Shown piece by piece: positions 37,914 to 46,532 of a stretch of 61,256 nucleotides of DNA. The DNA is taken from positions 1 to 61,256 of the forward strand of contig JAFZLC010000045.1 in NCBI GenBank assembly GCA_017551675.1, given 5' to 3'. Each line of letters opens with the position of its first letter. Within the stretch, counting starts at the first letter, position 1. This DNA comes from Paludibacteraceae bacterium. Its GTDB lineage: Bacteria; Bacteroidota; Bacteroidia; Bacteroidales; Paludibacteraceae. The notes beneath the pieces are model-generated. The model saw only the letters and a program-made list of their open reading frames with translations, was not told where the DNA came from and did not search any database. A program made the translations under genes and the position numbers.

Positions 37914-39169
37914 GTTTGTCCGTCAAAAACATAGGGGCGTCGCCTGAATTCCGCTCTGTTTTTACCAATTTTTCGTGGCTTTTGGTTATTAAAGTCGCGG
38001 GATATATCTTTCCTCTCCTTACGATTCCTTATTTGGCAAAAGTACTGGGTGCGGAAGGACTTGGAAAAATTGCGGTAGCCGCCTCTGTGAATGTTTGGAT
38101 TATGACTATTTGCAATTGGGGGTTCATGTACTCTGCCACAAGAGATTTATCAAGATGCAGAATGGATGAGAAACAGGTATCTTCTATCTTTTCGACTGTT
38201 CTTTCTTGTCGCTTGACCTTGATGATGATTTGCTTTTTTGTCTTTTTGCTCCTAATTGCTTTTATACCTTCATTTAGGGCAGAAAGTCTTTTGTTCCTTT
38301 TTACTTTTTTGGCGATACCGGGACACATTCTTTTCCCTGAATGGTTTTTCCAAGCGATGGAGGAGATGAAATATGTGACCCTATTTAATTTTATTGTAAA
38401 ACTCTTCTTTACCATCGCTGTTTTCATTTTTATTCAGCAGAAAGAGGATTATATTCTTCAACCATTGCTTTTGTCTTTGGGTTTTATACTGATGGGCGTA
38501 ATCTCTCATCTGTACATCATCAAACGATGGAATGTAAAGTTTCAATGGATTTCCTTAAAACGTGCCTTTCAAGAGATAAAGGCTGGCATGGACGTTTTTC
38601 TTAGCGTCTTTATTCATAATCTGTATGATAGTTTTTCACAGATTATTTTGGGTTACTATTGTGGATTTAAACATACTGGAGTGTATGATGCAGGTAATAA
38701 GTTTTATGACATCTGCATACAGTTTTTCAATCTTTTGTCAATGGCCTTTTTCCCTGTGTTGTCTCGGAAAATTAATGTTCATAAGTATTATTTAGCATTG
38801 GCATTGGCATTATCCTCTCTCGTTTCCTTTTTTCTTTTTCTCTTTGCTCCATCAATTATTCATTGGTTCTATACGGAGGAATTTTCAGGCGCGATATGTG
38901 TCTTGCGAATCTTATCATTATCATTGCCGTTTGCCATTATGATAAACATATATGGAACGAATTATTTGTTGATTGTCGGACAGGAAAAGAAAATGAGATC
39001 GATAATCGTATGGGTTTCCTTGCTCGGGTTTGCCATGTCATTCCCGCTGGTAATCTATTATCAGGCCATCGGTGTTGCTATTTTACTGCTTTTGGTTCGT
39101 TGTATTATGGCCATTGCCTTGTACGTCGCATCTAAAGGGATTGCTAAAAGTGTGACGTTAAATGATTGA
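37910..39169 (+). CDS. Wzx/RfbX-type polysaccharide flippase
   Basis: This 419-residue integral membrane protein has about 12 hydrophobic segments. The N terminus FSWLLVIKVAGYIFPLLTIP and LAKVLGAEGLG are typical of the RfbX branch of the MOP superfamily, as is the mid-protein segment MDVFLSVFIHNLYDSFSQI. It would flip undecaprenyl-linked oligosaccharide units to the periplasmic face of the inner membrane. The start codon overlaps the cyclase stop by 4 bases, and the polymerase gene starts 9 bases after it ends. It opens the polysaccharide cluster. Confidence 0.9.
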   Translation: MSLSVKNIGASPEFRSVFTNFSWLLVIKVAGYIFPLLTIPYLAKVLGAEGLGKIAVAASVNVWIMTICNWGFMYSATRDLSRCRMDEKQVSSIFSTVLSCRLTLMMICFFVFLLLIAFIPSFRAESLLFLFTFLAIPGHILFPEWFFQAMEEMKYVTLFNFIVKLFFTIAVFIFIQQKEDYILQPLLLSLGFILMGVISHLYIIKRWNVKFQWISLKRAFQEIKAGMDVFLSVFIHNLYDSFSQIILGYYCGFKHTGVYDAGNKFYDICIQFFNLLSMAFFPVLSRKINVHKYYLALALALSSLVSFFLFLFAPSIIHWFYTEEFSGAICVLRILSLSLPFAIMINIYGTNYLLIVGQEKKMRSIIVWVSLLGFAMSFPLVIYYQAIGVAILLLLVRCIMAIALYVASKGIAKSVTLND

Positions 39170-39178
39170 TGTTTTGTT

Positions 39179-40375
39179 ATGAATGTGGGTAAGATAAAAT
39201 CATTGTCTATTTTGAACATTATGGTGGCGTTTTTCTTTATGACGACACCATTGGAGTCCGTTTCTCTCTTCGAGAAATTCTCAATGGCAAAGTTATCTTC
39301 TCTTTTCGTTTTGGTGGTTTGGGCATATAAAGGATTCCCTATGCGTCGCTCATCGTTGGTCTATTCTTTTGTTGGCGTGTTGTTACTTTCTGTAATCTCT
39401 GTTTTATGGTCAATCGACAAGGAACATACGCTGATTTCCATTGCCACATTTTTGTTGCCGTGTGTTTTGTTGACGGAAGCGATCCTTTCCTCCATTAGAA
39501 AAAAAGAGGACATCACTTTATACTTATTTGCGTATGTTGTAGGCTGTTTGATCATATCCATCTCTTGTATTGCTAATCGGGATACCATCATTGAAAATGC
39601 AATATTGGAGAATGAGTTAAGACTGACCTCGTTTGGACAGAATCAGAACGTGTTAGCCTTCTTGTTGACGATGGGACTTGTTATAGTTCTTTCCGCATTA
39701 AAGAAACATGGCTCAATTGGTGTGCGGATTATTCAATGGTCGTTACTTGTTCTTTTCTCTTTTGTCTCCATTTCCACAGGATCGAGAATGGGTATGGGCC
39801 TTTTATGCTTCGTCATATTACTGTTTCTAATCTCCTCTAAAACAAAGGGACAAGTCTTTTTGATGCTCTTGTTCCTTGTTTCATTTGTATTCTTTATGAT
39901 TCCTCTTATTCCATCGGAGGTGTACAATCGTTTCTTTGAAACGGATATGTTGATAAAATCGGGCGATTTTTCGGGAAGAGGCGGTATCTGGGAGAAGTCG
40001 TGGTCTGCTTTTACGATGGAAACCCCCTTCTTGGGCGTTGGATATAGTAATTTCATCACCTTAATGGGACTCTATTATTCCGCACCTGAGGCTTCTCATA
40101 ACACATACCTGACTTATATCGTTGAGTTTGGTTTCGCCTTCTTTTGGGTCCCTTTTATTCCAGTGATTCTTATTGCTAAGTATATATGGTCAATATTTAG
40201 GAAGGTGAAGGATTTGTACGTATTTTCGTATGTCCTTCCTCTTTTTATCGCCATGTTTGTGTTGGAGACAGCAAAAAACAGATGGATTTTCATCATTGGC
40301 ACGTTGGTTTATGCATGGTATAAACTGGAGTGTAACAAAAAGTCTGAGAATGAAGATTGTAGAAGTGATTCCTAA
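39179..40375 (+). CDS. O-antigen polymerase/ligase family membrane protein (Wzy/WaaL-like)
   Basis: This 398-residue protein has about 10-12 transmembrane segments. The large periplasmic loop contains GRGGIWEKSWSAF, FLGVGYSNF and EASHNTYLTYIVEFG, the conserved features of the Wzy_C/O-antigen ligase superfamily (the His in SHNTYL is the usual conserved residue). It either polymerises flipped repeat units or ligates glycan to lipid A core; sequence alone cannot decide which. The next gene starts inside its last 26 bases. Confidence 0.85.
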   Translation: MNVGKIKSLSILNIMVAFFFMTTPLESVSLFEKFSMAKLSSLFVLVVWAYKGFPMRRSSLVYSFVGVLLLSVISVLWSIDKEHTLISIATFLLPCVLLTEAILSSIRKKEDITLYLFAYVVGCLIISISCIANRDTIIENAILENELRLTSFGQNQNVLAFLLTMGLVIVLSALKKHGSIGVRIIQWSLLVLFSFVSISTGSRMGMGLLCFVILLFLISSKTKGQVFLMLLFLVSFVFFMIPLIPSEVYNRFFETDMLIKSGDFSGRGGIWEKSWSAFTMETPFLGVGYSNFITLMGLYYSAPEASHNTYLTYIVEFGFAFFWVPFIPVILIAKYIWSIFRKVKDLYVFSYVLPLFIAMFVLETAKNRWIFIIGTLVYAWYKLECNKKSENEDCRSDS

Positions 40376-41441
40376 ATTGATTTCTGGTGGAGCCGAGAAA
40401 TTTGTTATTGACCTTTCGAACGAACTGTATCGACAAGGTCATGATGTGACGTTGGTGTCGTTGTATGATACGGACCAAAGTTGCATTTTGGAATCTGCAT
40501 TGTCGGAAAATGTAAAAAAAATCTTCTTACACAAACATTTAGGTTTTGATTGGAAGTGCATGTGGACATTGTTCCAATTTATCCGAAAGGAACGCCCAGA
40601 TGTGGTACATGTGCATGTGGGTGCAATTCGTTATGTGATGCCAGCTCTTGTTTGGATGCGAAAAACCTCCTTCTTTGCAACAATCCATAATGAACCTGCA
40701 TACGAGGCGTTTTCAAAAGTGGGCCTTTACATAAGGAAAATCTTATTTGCCTTTAGAAGGATGACCCCTGTAGTTATCTCTGATCTGTTTGTTGATACTT
40801 TTGTGAAATTGTATCATCGAACACCCGTTATGATTTATAACGGGGCGGTGGAATATGACAAAGAGGTTTCGGATGAGATGAGACAGTATAGGGAGAATGT
40901 TGATTTCCTTTTCGTCCATGTGGGTAGAGTCCAAAAAGCAAAAAATCAGTTAGCCTTGGTGAAAACCTTTTCACGTCTTATTGAAGAGGGACGCAAGGTG
41001 AAGTTGCTTATCATCGGAAGAGTGGAGGAGTCTGATTTATTCTCTCAGTTGTCAAAATATTTTAATGACAATATTCTTTATCTCGGAGAAAAAACAGATG
41101 TTCGGTCGTATATGCAAATCTCTGATGCGTTGTGTATGACGTCTACTGTGGAGGGTATGCCCATCTCGGTGATAGAGGGAATGTCGGTGGGGTGTGTACC
41201 ACTTGTTACTCCTGCCGGTGGATGCGTGGATATGATTGACCAAGAAGTGGATGGATTGTTGTCGCCTGACTTTGGCGAAGAGTCGTATTACCAACTCCTT
41301 CAACAATATATGGGATATGATCAGGAAAAGAGAAATAGAATGAGCCAATCTGCAATGATAAAATTCCAGGATCGCTATTCTATGAAAATTTGTGCGGAAA
41401 ATTATCTTTCTGCATTTGAATTGTCACGTCATAAAAGTTAA
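40350..41441 (+). CDS. Glycosyltransferase, GT4 family
   Basis: The start at 40350 (MKIVEVIPKL) is chosen because the N-terminal GT4 strand and the GGAEKFVIDL motif begin there; codons further upstream in this frame lie in the preceding gene and make no sense as protein. The 363-residue protein has a GT-B fold. VHVHVG closes the acceptor domain, FVHVGRVQKAKNQL opens the donor domain, and TVEGMPISVIEGMSVG holds the E-x7-E nucleotide-sugar signature. Cytoplasmic, probably peripheral at the membrane. It adds one sugar of the repeat unit; donor unknown. Confidence 0.9.
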   Translation: MKIVEVIPKLISGGAEKFVIDLSNELYRQGHDVTLVSLYDTDQSCILESALSENVKKIFLHKHLGFDWKCMWTLFQFIRKERPDVVHVHVGAIRYVMPALVWMRKTSFFATIHNEPAYEAFSKVGLYIRKILFAFRRMTPVVISDLFVDTFVKLYHRTPVMIYNGAVEYDKEVSDEMRQYRENVDFLFVHVGRVQKAKNQLALVKTFSRLIEEGRKVKLLIIGRVEESDLFSQLSKYFNDNILYLGEKTDVRSYMQISDALCMTSTVEGMPISVIEGMSVGCVPLVTPAGGCVDMIDQEVDGLLSPDFGEESYYQLLQQYMGYDQEKRNRMSQSAMIKFQDRYSMKICAENYLSAFELSRHKS

Positions 41442-41450
41442 GAGATAAGT

Positions 41451-42491
41451 ATGAGTGAGTTGATATTCGTCGGTCCATTAAGTCGTGATAATCATTCATT
41501 GGATGGCTCAACTGTGAAAAATGATTTTTTCTTGAGTGAGTTAAGAAATCATTTCAGTTCCATCGATGTCTATGACACGTGGAATTGGAAACATGCACCA
41601 CTCAAGTTGGTTAGACTTATATTCAAAATACTTTTTGCCAAACAGAAGAAATTTATTCTCTCGATAAGTGGACAAAGTGCATATCGTCTTATCTCATTTT
41701 TTTCAATGTTTGGACGACGTCATCTTGTCTATTATTTTGCAATTGGTGGCTCTTTTTATAAAAAAATAAAAGATGGACGGTTCGAAAAAGAACGTTATGA
41801 TTGTCTGAAAGCGATTGCAGTAGAGAGCGATTCGATAAAAAGAGAGTTGGAAGATATGGGCTTGAAACAGGTCTATTATTGTCCTAATTTTAAGAAGATA
41901 AATTATATTCCTCGTTTGAAAAATGAGAAAAATTCGGTTTGCCGATTTGTCTTCTGTTCACGTATTTTACCTGAAAAGGGTTGTGACCTGATTCTTTCTG
42001 CGGTTTCAACGCTTAACTCAATGCGGAATAAACAATTTGTTGTGGATTTCTACGGACCCATAAAAGAGTCATACAAATCAGTTTTCTTGCAAAAGGTAAA
42101 CGAGTGCGAAAACGTCACTTATAAGGGTGTTCTGGATTTTTCGAATCCTACCAGTTATGATTTGTTATCGCATTATGATGTAATGTTGTTTCCTACTTAT
42201 TGGGAAGGCGAGGGATTTCCTGGCATTGTGGTTGATGCTTGTGTGGCAGGATTGCCTATCATAGCCTCTGATTGGAGTATGAATAGAGAAGTGGTCGAGG
42301 ATGGTGTGACGGGATGGATTATACCATGCAAGGATGTTGAGGCTTTAGCGGATGTTATGTCGAAGGTGATGGATGATTCGTATGATTTGTTGTCGATGAG
42401 TCAAAATTGCCAAAGGAGAGCTTCAAATTTCTCATCCGAGAATGTGTTGACAACCTCCTTCCTTCAGGAAATCGGGTTGTTAGAAAAATAG
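41451..42491 (+). CDS. Glycosyltransferase, GT4 family
   Basis: This 346-residue GT-B enzyme has FVGPLSRDNHSLDGST at the N terminus, FCSRILPEKGCDLIL opening the donor domain, and EGEGFPGIVVDACVAGLPI with an E-x7-D version of the family's E-x7-E motif. It begins 9 bases after the previous glycosyltransferase, with which it shares only family-level features. Acceptor and donor sugars cannot be read from the sequence. Confidence 0.88.
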   Translation: MSELIFVGPLSRDNHSLDGSTVKNDFFLSELRNHFSSIDVYDTWNWKHAPLKLVRLIFKILFAKQKKFILSISGQSAYRLISFFSMFGRRHLVYYFAIGGSFYKKIKDGRFEKERYDCLKAIAVESDSIKRELEDMGLKQVYYCPNFKKINYIPRLKNEKNSVCRFVFCSRILPEKGCDLILSAVSTLNSMRNKQFVVDFYGPIKESYKSVFLQKVNECENVTYKGVLDFSNPTSYDLLSHYDVMLFPTYWEGEGFPGIVVDACVAGLPIIASDWSMNREVVEDGVTGWIIPCKDVEALADVMSKVMDDSYDLLSMSQNCQRRASNFSSENVLTTSFLQEIGLLEK

Positions 42492-42498
42492 TCGTAGT

Positions 42499-43389
42499 AT
42501 GCATATCAAACATAATAAAATAACGAAAGTTCTTTTTTACCCTCTTATCGTTGCGGGTGAGTGGATGGGAAAACATTATCCTGTTCAATACATGAAGATT
42601 CGGTATTTCTTTCGATTCCATCGGTTTGTGAATTTAAAACATCCTACAGACTTGAATGAGAAGATTCTATGGCTTTATTTTAATACAGACACGAATGAAT
42701 GGTCACGTTTGACTGACAAACTGCTTGTGCGTGATTATGTGAAGGAGAAAGGCTTTGAGGAGATACTGAAAGAGGTCTATGCTGTATGGAATCGATTGGA
42801 AGATGTTCAATTCGACGAATTGCCTGAATCGTTTGTTTTGAAAAGTAACAATGGTAGTGGTACATGTTTGATTGTGAGTGATAAATCTCAGTTTCATGAG
42901 AAGAATGCCTTACGTCTGATGAAGCAGTGGATGGTCAAAGATGATTTCGGATATGAGTATCATTATCGGAAGATAACCAACAGATTGTTTGCGGAAGAAT
43001 ATTTGGATGCATGTGATTCACCATCGGTTGTGGATTATAAATTCTGGTGCTTTAATTCGATTCCTTCTTATGTTTGGGTCTGTACTAATCGAGATGCCTC
43101 CGGATGTGATACCATGATTTATGATATGAATTGGAATGCGTATCCAAACTATTTGAATGTGAATCAATCTTATAGAAAAGGAGACCTGCTACCCAAACCT
43201 TCTCAGTTTAATCGAATGAAAGAGATTGCCGGAAAATTGTCGCAATCATTCCCTGTGGTTCGTGTCGATCTTTTTGAAGTGAATGGGAAGGTCTATTTTG
43301 GAGAGATGACGTTCACCTCTGTTGGCGGAATGAATTCGCAGTATTCTAAGGAGTTTTTGTTAAAAGCGGGATCACTAATCACACTATGA
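42499..43389 (+). CDS. TupA-like ATP-grasp protein
   Basis: This 296-residue protein resembles the TupA-like ATP-grasp family: KHPTDLNEKILWLYF near residue 50, the nucleotide-binding FVLKSNNGSGTCLIV, AEEYLD, VDYKFWCFN, and a metal-binding VRVDLFEVNGKVYFGEMTF. TupA makes the peptide-like backbone of teichuronopeptide, and ATP-grasp enzymes join a carboxylate to an amine using ATP. Here it may attach an amino acid to a uronic acid or amino sugar of the glycan (inference). It lies between a glycosyltransferase and an acetyltransferase-like gene, overlapping the latter by 4 bases. Confidence 0.82.
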   Translation: MHIKHNKITKVLFYPLIVAGEWMGKHYPVQYMKIRYFFRFHRFVNLKHPTDLNEKILWLYFNTDTNEWSRLTDKLLVRDYVKEKGFEEILKEVYAVWNRLEDVQFDELPESFVLKSNNGSGTCLIVSDKSQFHEKNALRLMKQWMVKDDFGYEYHYRKITNRLFAEEYLDACDSPSVVDYKFWCFNSIPSYVWVCTNRDASGCDTMIYDMNWNAYPNYLNVNQSYRKGDLLPKPSQFNRMKEIAGKLSQSFPVVRVDLFEVNGKVYFGEMTFTSVGGMNSQYSKEFLLKAGSLITL

Positions 43390-44192
43390 ATCAGTTGCAT
43401 TACACATTGTACAAAAATTCGTGGGTCTATTCTGGTCCGATAGATGACGAGAAGCGTCTCTCCAAGGAAGAGATGAAGTCGTTGCTGTCAAAGGGTGGAC
43501 TGATGGTGAGAAATGTCTATGATTTTGACACTGAGGAATCTTCATTCTGGTTTGTTATAAAGGATTCCAATGACCCATTGGATGATTTTCGTGGGCATAC
43601 GACAAAAAAACGTATTCAGACTTCTCTTTCTAATCTGAAGTTTGAACGGGTGGAAAAGGAACATTTTTCATTGACGGAGGCCTATTCCGTCATGAAAGAG
43701 AATTATCTTTTTTACAAAACAAAGCAGAATATTCCTTCTTTTGACGAATTCAAAGGACGAGTCTTGTCGATGGATGATACGTTTGATATATGGACGGCAA
43801 GAATGAAAGAAACAAATGAATTGGCGGCTTGGGCTATTCGTAGAAGATATAAAGAGAGCTGTGAGTATCAATCCATAAAGGCTCATCCTAAGTTTTTTAC
43901 TACTTGTTATCCTTTTTATGGTATGTATTATGTCTGCAACGAATATTATTTAAAGACATTGAAGTTGAAGTTTGTCTCCGATGGCGCTCGATCCATTACG
44001 AATCATTCGAATATTCAGAATTTCTTGATTGAGAAATTCAATTTCAGAAAAGCTTATTGCCATCTGAATGTGGTTTATCAGTGGTGGTTGACTCCCATCG
44101 TGAAGTTGTTATTTCCTTTTAGAAAGTTTGTCCCCAAAGGAAGAGTCAAGTCTCTTCTGAATTTGGAGGCGATGAAACGTGGTTTGTTATGA
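43386..44192 (+). CDS. Putative GNAT/FemAB-like acyltransferase in polysaccharide cluster
   Basis: I do not recognise this 268-residue protein with certainty. The middle (YSVMKENYLFYKTKQNIPSF) and the end of the central domain (VSDGARSITNHSNIQNF then LIEKFNFRKAY) resemble the layout of FemAB/GNAT-fold proteins, where a DG.RS segment precedes a helix and an F.FR ending. The C terminus (residues about 225-268) is basic with a short hydrophobic patch. It overlaps both neighbours by 4 bases, so it is likely to work directly with the ATP-grasp protein, perhaps in acyl or aminoacyl decoration of the glycan. Function unproven. Confidence 0.6.
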   Translation: MNQLHYTLYKNSWVYSGPIDDEKRLSKEEMKSLLSKGGLMVRNVYDFDTEESSFWFVIKDSNDPLDDFRGHTTKKRIQTSLSNLKFERVEKEHFSLTEAYSVMKENYLFYKTKQNIPSFDEFKGRVLSMDDTFDIWTARMKETNELAAWAIRRRYKESCEYQSIKAHPKFFTTCYPFYGMYYVCNEYYLKTLKLKFVSDGARSITNHSNIQNFLIEKFNFRKAYCHLNVVYQWWLTPIVKLLFPFRKFVPKGRVKSLLNLEAMKRGLL

Positions 44193-45187
44193 ATGAATCA
44201 GTGAAATTGACGGTTATATGTCCGATTTACAATGAGGGTGCATTCATCTCTCAGTTTGTTGAGTCTTTGTTGCGACAGGATTTCCCAAAAGAGGATTTGG
44301 AGATTCTGTTTGTTGATGGTATGAGTACGGATAACACGAGGGAAATAATTTCTCGATATATGGAAAAGAATCCGTATATCTTCCTTCTTGACAACCCTTT
44401 TCAAACGGTTCCATTCGCATTGAATAAGGGTATTCAAAATGCGCGTGGAGATGTGATTATGCGCGTGGATGCCCATACGCTATGTCCGCCGAACTATTTC
44501 TCAACCTTATATCGTCGCTTGCTTGAGTTGAATGCGGACAACGTTGGTTGCTCTATTCGTACGGATGTGTTGACGAAGACGCCGGAAAGTCTTGCAATTC
44601 GGGAGGTCCTCTGCAATAAATGGGGCGTTGGCAATTCTGTGTTCCGTACAGGCGTGAGCGAAGTGCAGCTTGTCGATACGGTTCCTTTTGGATGCTTCCC
44701 AAAACAGACTTTTGAAAAGTATGGTTTGTATGATAGTCGCCTCGATCGGGATCAGGATATTGAACTGAACAAACGAATCGCAAAAGGAGGTGGGAAAATT
44801 TATATAGTACCTGATACCTATTGTGTCTATTTCGCACGTGAAACTTATCGCGACTTGGCTCATAACAGTTTTGATAATGGAAAATGGAATCTCTGGACCC
44901 TCTTCTTTACACGAAACTTGGAGTCATTGTCTGTGAGACATCTGATACCATTTTTCTTCATTCTCTCTTTGCTGATGACTCTCTTCTTGGGACTTGTGTT
45001 CCCGAAGGTCCTTATTCTTTTTGCGTTGATTCTTTTATCTTACTTGCTTCTTGTCGGAATTGTTTCGCATAGATTGGCAAAGGAGAAAAGTTTATCTTTC
45101 TCCTGTTTGATAAAAGCCTTCCTAACATTGCATTTCTCTTATGGAGTAGGTTCTCTTATGGGATTTGTCTTATGGCCTTTTAAATAA
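44189..45187 (+). CDS. Membrane-bound glycosyltransferase, GT2 family
   Basis: This 332-residue protein has a GT-A catalytic domain (residues about 1-230): ICPIYNEGAFI, FVDGMSTDNTREII, MRVDAHT as the DxD-type metal site, and DRDQDIELNKR as the acidic ED motif. Three C-terminal transmembrane helices (about 250-330) follow, as in ExoA-like exopolysaccharide glycosyltransferases. It starts within the 4-base overlap with the preceding gene. It probably extends the lipid-linked repeat unit at the inner membrane. Confidence 0.9.
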   Translation: MNESVKLTVICPIYNEGAFISQFVESLLRQDFPKEDLEILFVDGMSTDNTREIISRYMEKNPYIFLLDNPFQTVPFALNKGIQNARGDVIMRVDAHTLCPPNYFSTLYRRLLELNADNVGCSIRTDVLTKTPESLAIREVLCNKWGVGNSVFRTGVSEVQLVDTVPFGCFPKQTFEKYGLYDSRLDRDQDIELNKRIAKGGGKIYIVPDTYCVYFARETYRDLAHNSFDNGKWNLWTLFFTRNLESLSVRHLIPFFFILSLLMTLFLGLVFPKVLILFALILLSYLLLVGIVSHRLAKEKSLSFSCLIKAFLTLHFSYGVGSLMGFVLWPFK

Positions 45188-45202
45188 CAGATAAACTACC
45201 TA

Positions 45203-45820
45203 ATGAATGATATGGTTCTGAAATGGTTATTTGATCGAATTGTCTCTGCTTTTGCTTTGATTGCTCTTGCTTGGTTGTTGTTGGTTATAGCTGTTGCAAT
45301 AAAAGTAAAGATGGGAAGTCCCGTTCTTTTTGTTCAAAACAGAGTGGGGGGGAATGGACAACTGTTTCGCATTCATAAATTTCGCACGATGGAACTGCAT
45401 CATGATGGATCTTCAGTCTCGGTGGCGGGCGAGTCTCGGATCACCCCTCTTGGCTCTTTCTTGCGTAAATATAAGTTGGACGAATTGCCTGAATTGTGGG
45501 ATGTGATGATAGGACGTATGAGTTTTGTCGGACCTCGTCCTGATGTTCCTGGTTACGCTGATAAACTGCAAGGGGACGACAGAAATGTCCTGAAACTATC
45601 GCCGGGTATAACAGGTCCCGCAACGCTTAAATATAGGGACGAGGAAACCCTTTTGGCAAGCCAATCTAATCCGCAGCAGTATAATGATGAAGTGATATTT
45701 CCCGATAAGGTGCGACTCAATCTGTATTATTATCACCACCATTCGTTTATGATGGATTTGAAAATACTTTTTGCCACTGTGTTTCATCAACATATCATTT
45801 ATGATGGAGAGTTAATTTGA
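45203..45820 (+). CDS. Initiating sugar phosphoglycosyl transferase (PglC/WbaP catalytic domain)
   Basis: This 205-residue monotopic phosphoglycosyl transferase has one N-terminal re-entrant helix (about 12-35), then PVLFVQNRVGGNGQLF, IHKFRTM, GSFLRKYKLDELPELWDVM with the catalytic Asp-Glu pair, MSFVGPRPDVPGY and LSPGITGPATLKYR. It lacks the extra membrane helices of full-length WbaP, so it is of the small PglC type. It transfers a sugar-1-phosphate to undecaprenyl phosphate, the first step of repeat-unit assembly. It is the last gene of the cluster, after a 15-base gap. Confidence 0.93.
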   Translation: MNDMVLKWLFDRIVSAFALIALAWLLLVIAVAIKVKMGSPVLFVQNRVGGNGQLFRIHKFRTMELHHDGSSVSVAGESRITPLGSFLRKYKLDELPELWDVMIGRMSFVGPRPDVPGYADKLQGDDRNVLKLSPGITGPATLKYRDEETLLASQSNPQQYNDEVIFPDKVRLNLYYYHHHSFMMDLKILFATVFHQHIIYDGELI

Positions 45821-45861
45821 AAAAAGATGGAGCCGTTGGCGGTAAAGTGACATCAAAAATA

Positions 45862-45869
45862 TAATTTTG
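45862..45869 (+). promoter_or_regulatory. Possible -7 box upstream of rsmG
   Basis: TAATTTTG fits TAnnTTTG, about 28 bases before the rsmG ATG. No good TTTG at the right spacing was found (a TTG lies 23 bases upstream). Confidence 0.35.
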
Positions 45870-45897
45870 TAAGAGGAATTGAAATTTCTGTAATAGC

Positions 45898-46524
45898 ATG
45901 GATTTAATTTTAAAATATTTCCCGAATCTGACAGAACGTCAAAAGGAGCAGTTTGCTGCTTTGTACGATTTGTATACGGATTGGAACAGCAAGATTAATG
46001 TCATCTCTCGAAAAGATATAGAGAATCTTTACGAGCATCACGTACTTCACTCGTTGGCTATTGCCAAGATATTGGAGTTTAAACCAGGCACATCCATCAT
46101 GGATGTGGGAACAGGTGGCGGTTTCCCTGCCATTCCGTTGGCCATCTATTTCCCTGAATCTACATTCCATTTGGTTGATTCCATAGGAAAAAAGATCCGA
46201 GTAGCATCAGAGGTCTCTAATGCCATTGGTTTGCAAAACACCACTTTCAAGCATGAACGTGTGGAGGAAGAGAAACAGAAGTTTGATTTTGTCGTTAGCC
46301 GTGCAGTTATGCCTTTGGCTGATTTAGTGAGATTGTCACAGAAAAATGTCTCGTTGAAAAATCAGAAGAATGCTTTGCCGAATGGTATTATTTGTTTGAA
46401 GGGTGGAGAACTACAACATGAGATAATGCCTTTCCGAAACAGAGCGTCTATGTATGACATAAAGGATTTTTTTAAAGAAGAGTTTTTTGACACGAAGAAG
46501 GCTGTGTATGTGCCTGTTTGTTGA
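45898..46524 (+). CDS. rsmG: 16S rRNA (guanine-N7) methyltransferase RsmG
   Basis: This 208-residue class I SAM methyltransferase has the RsmG features: YTDWNSKINVISRKD, LYEHHVLHSLAIAK, the SAM motif DVGTGGGFPAIPLAI, LVDSIGKKIRVA and FVVSRAVMPL, with GIICLKGG near the end. It methylates N7 of G527 (E. coli numbering) in 16S rRNA. The length is standard. It follows the polysaccharide cluster after 77 bases and is followed closely by pcm. Confidence 0.95.
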   Translation: MDLILKYFPNLTERQKEQFAALYDLYTDWNSKINVISRKDIENLYEHHVLHSLAIAKILEFKPGTSIMDVGTGGGFPAIPLAIYFPESTFHLVDSIGKKIRVASEVSNAIGLQNTTFKHERVEEEKQKFDFVVSRAVMPLADLVRLSQKNVSLKNQKNALPNGIICLKGGELQHEIMPFRNRASMYDIKDFFKEEFFDTKKAVYVPVC

Positions 46525-46532
46525 CGTGGGAG

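Noticed and set aside
40230-40349. Longer N terminus for the first GT4 glycosyltransferase
   Set aside because: These 40 codons overlap the polymerase gene in another frame and give no GT4-like sequence; the family fold begins at the ATG at 40350.
46518-46532. TTG start for pcm overlapping rsmG
   Set aside because: The ATG at 46533 begins MADIYKF, a normal PCMT N terminus, and leaves an ordinary 8-base gap after rsmG.
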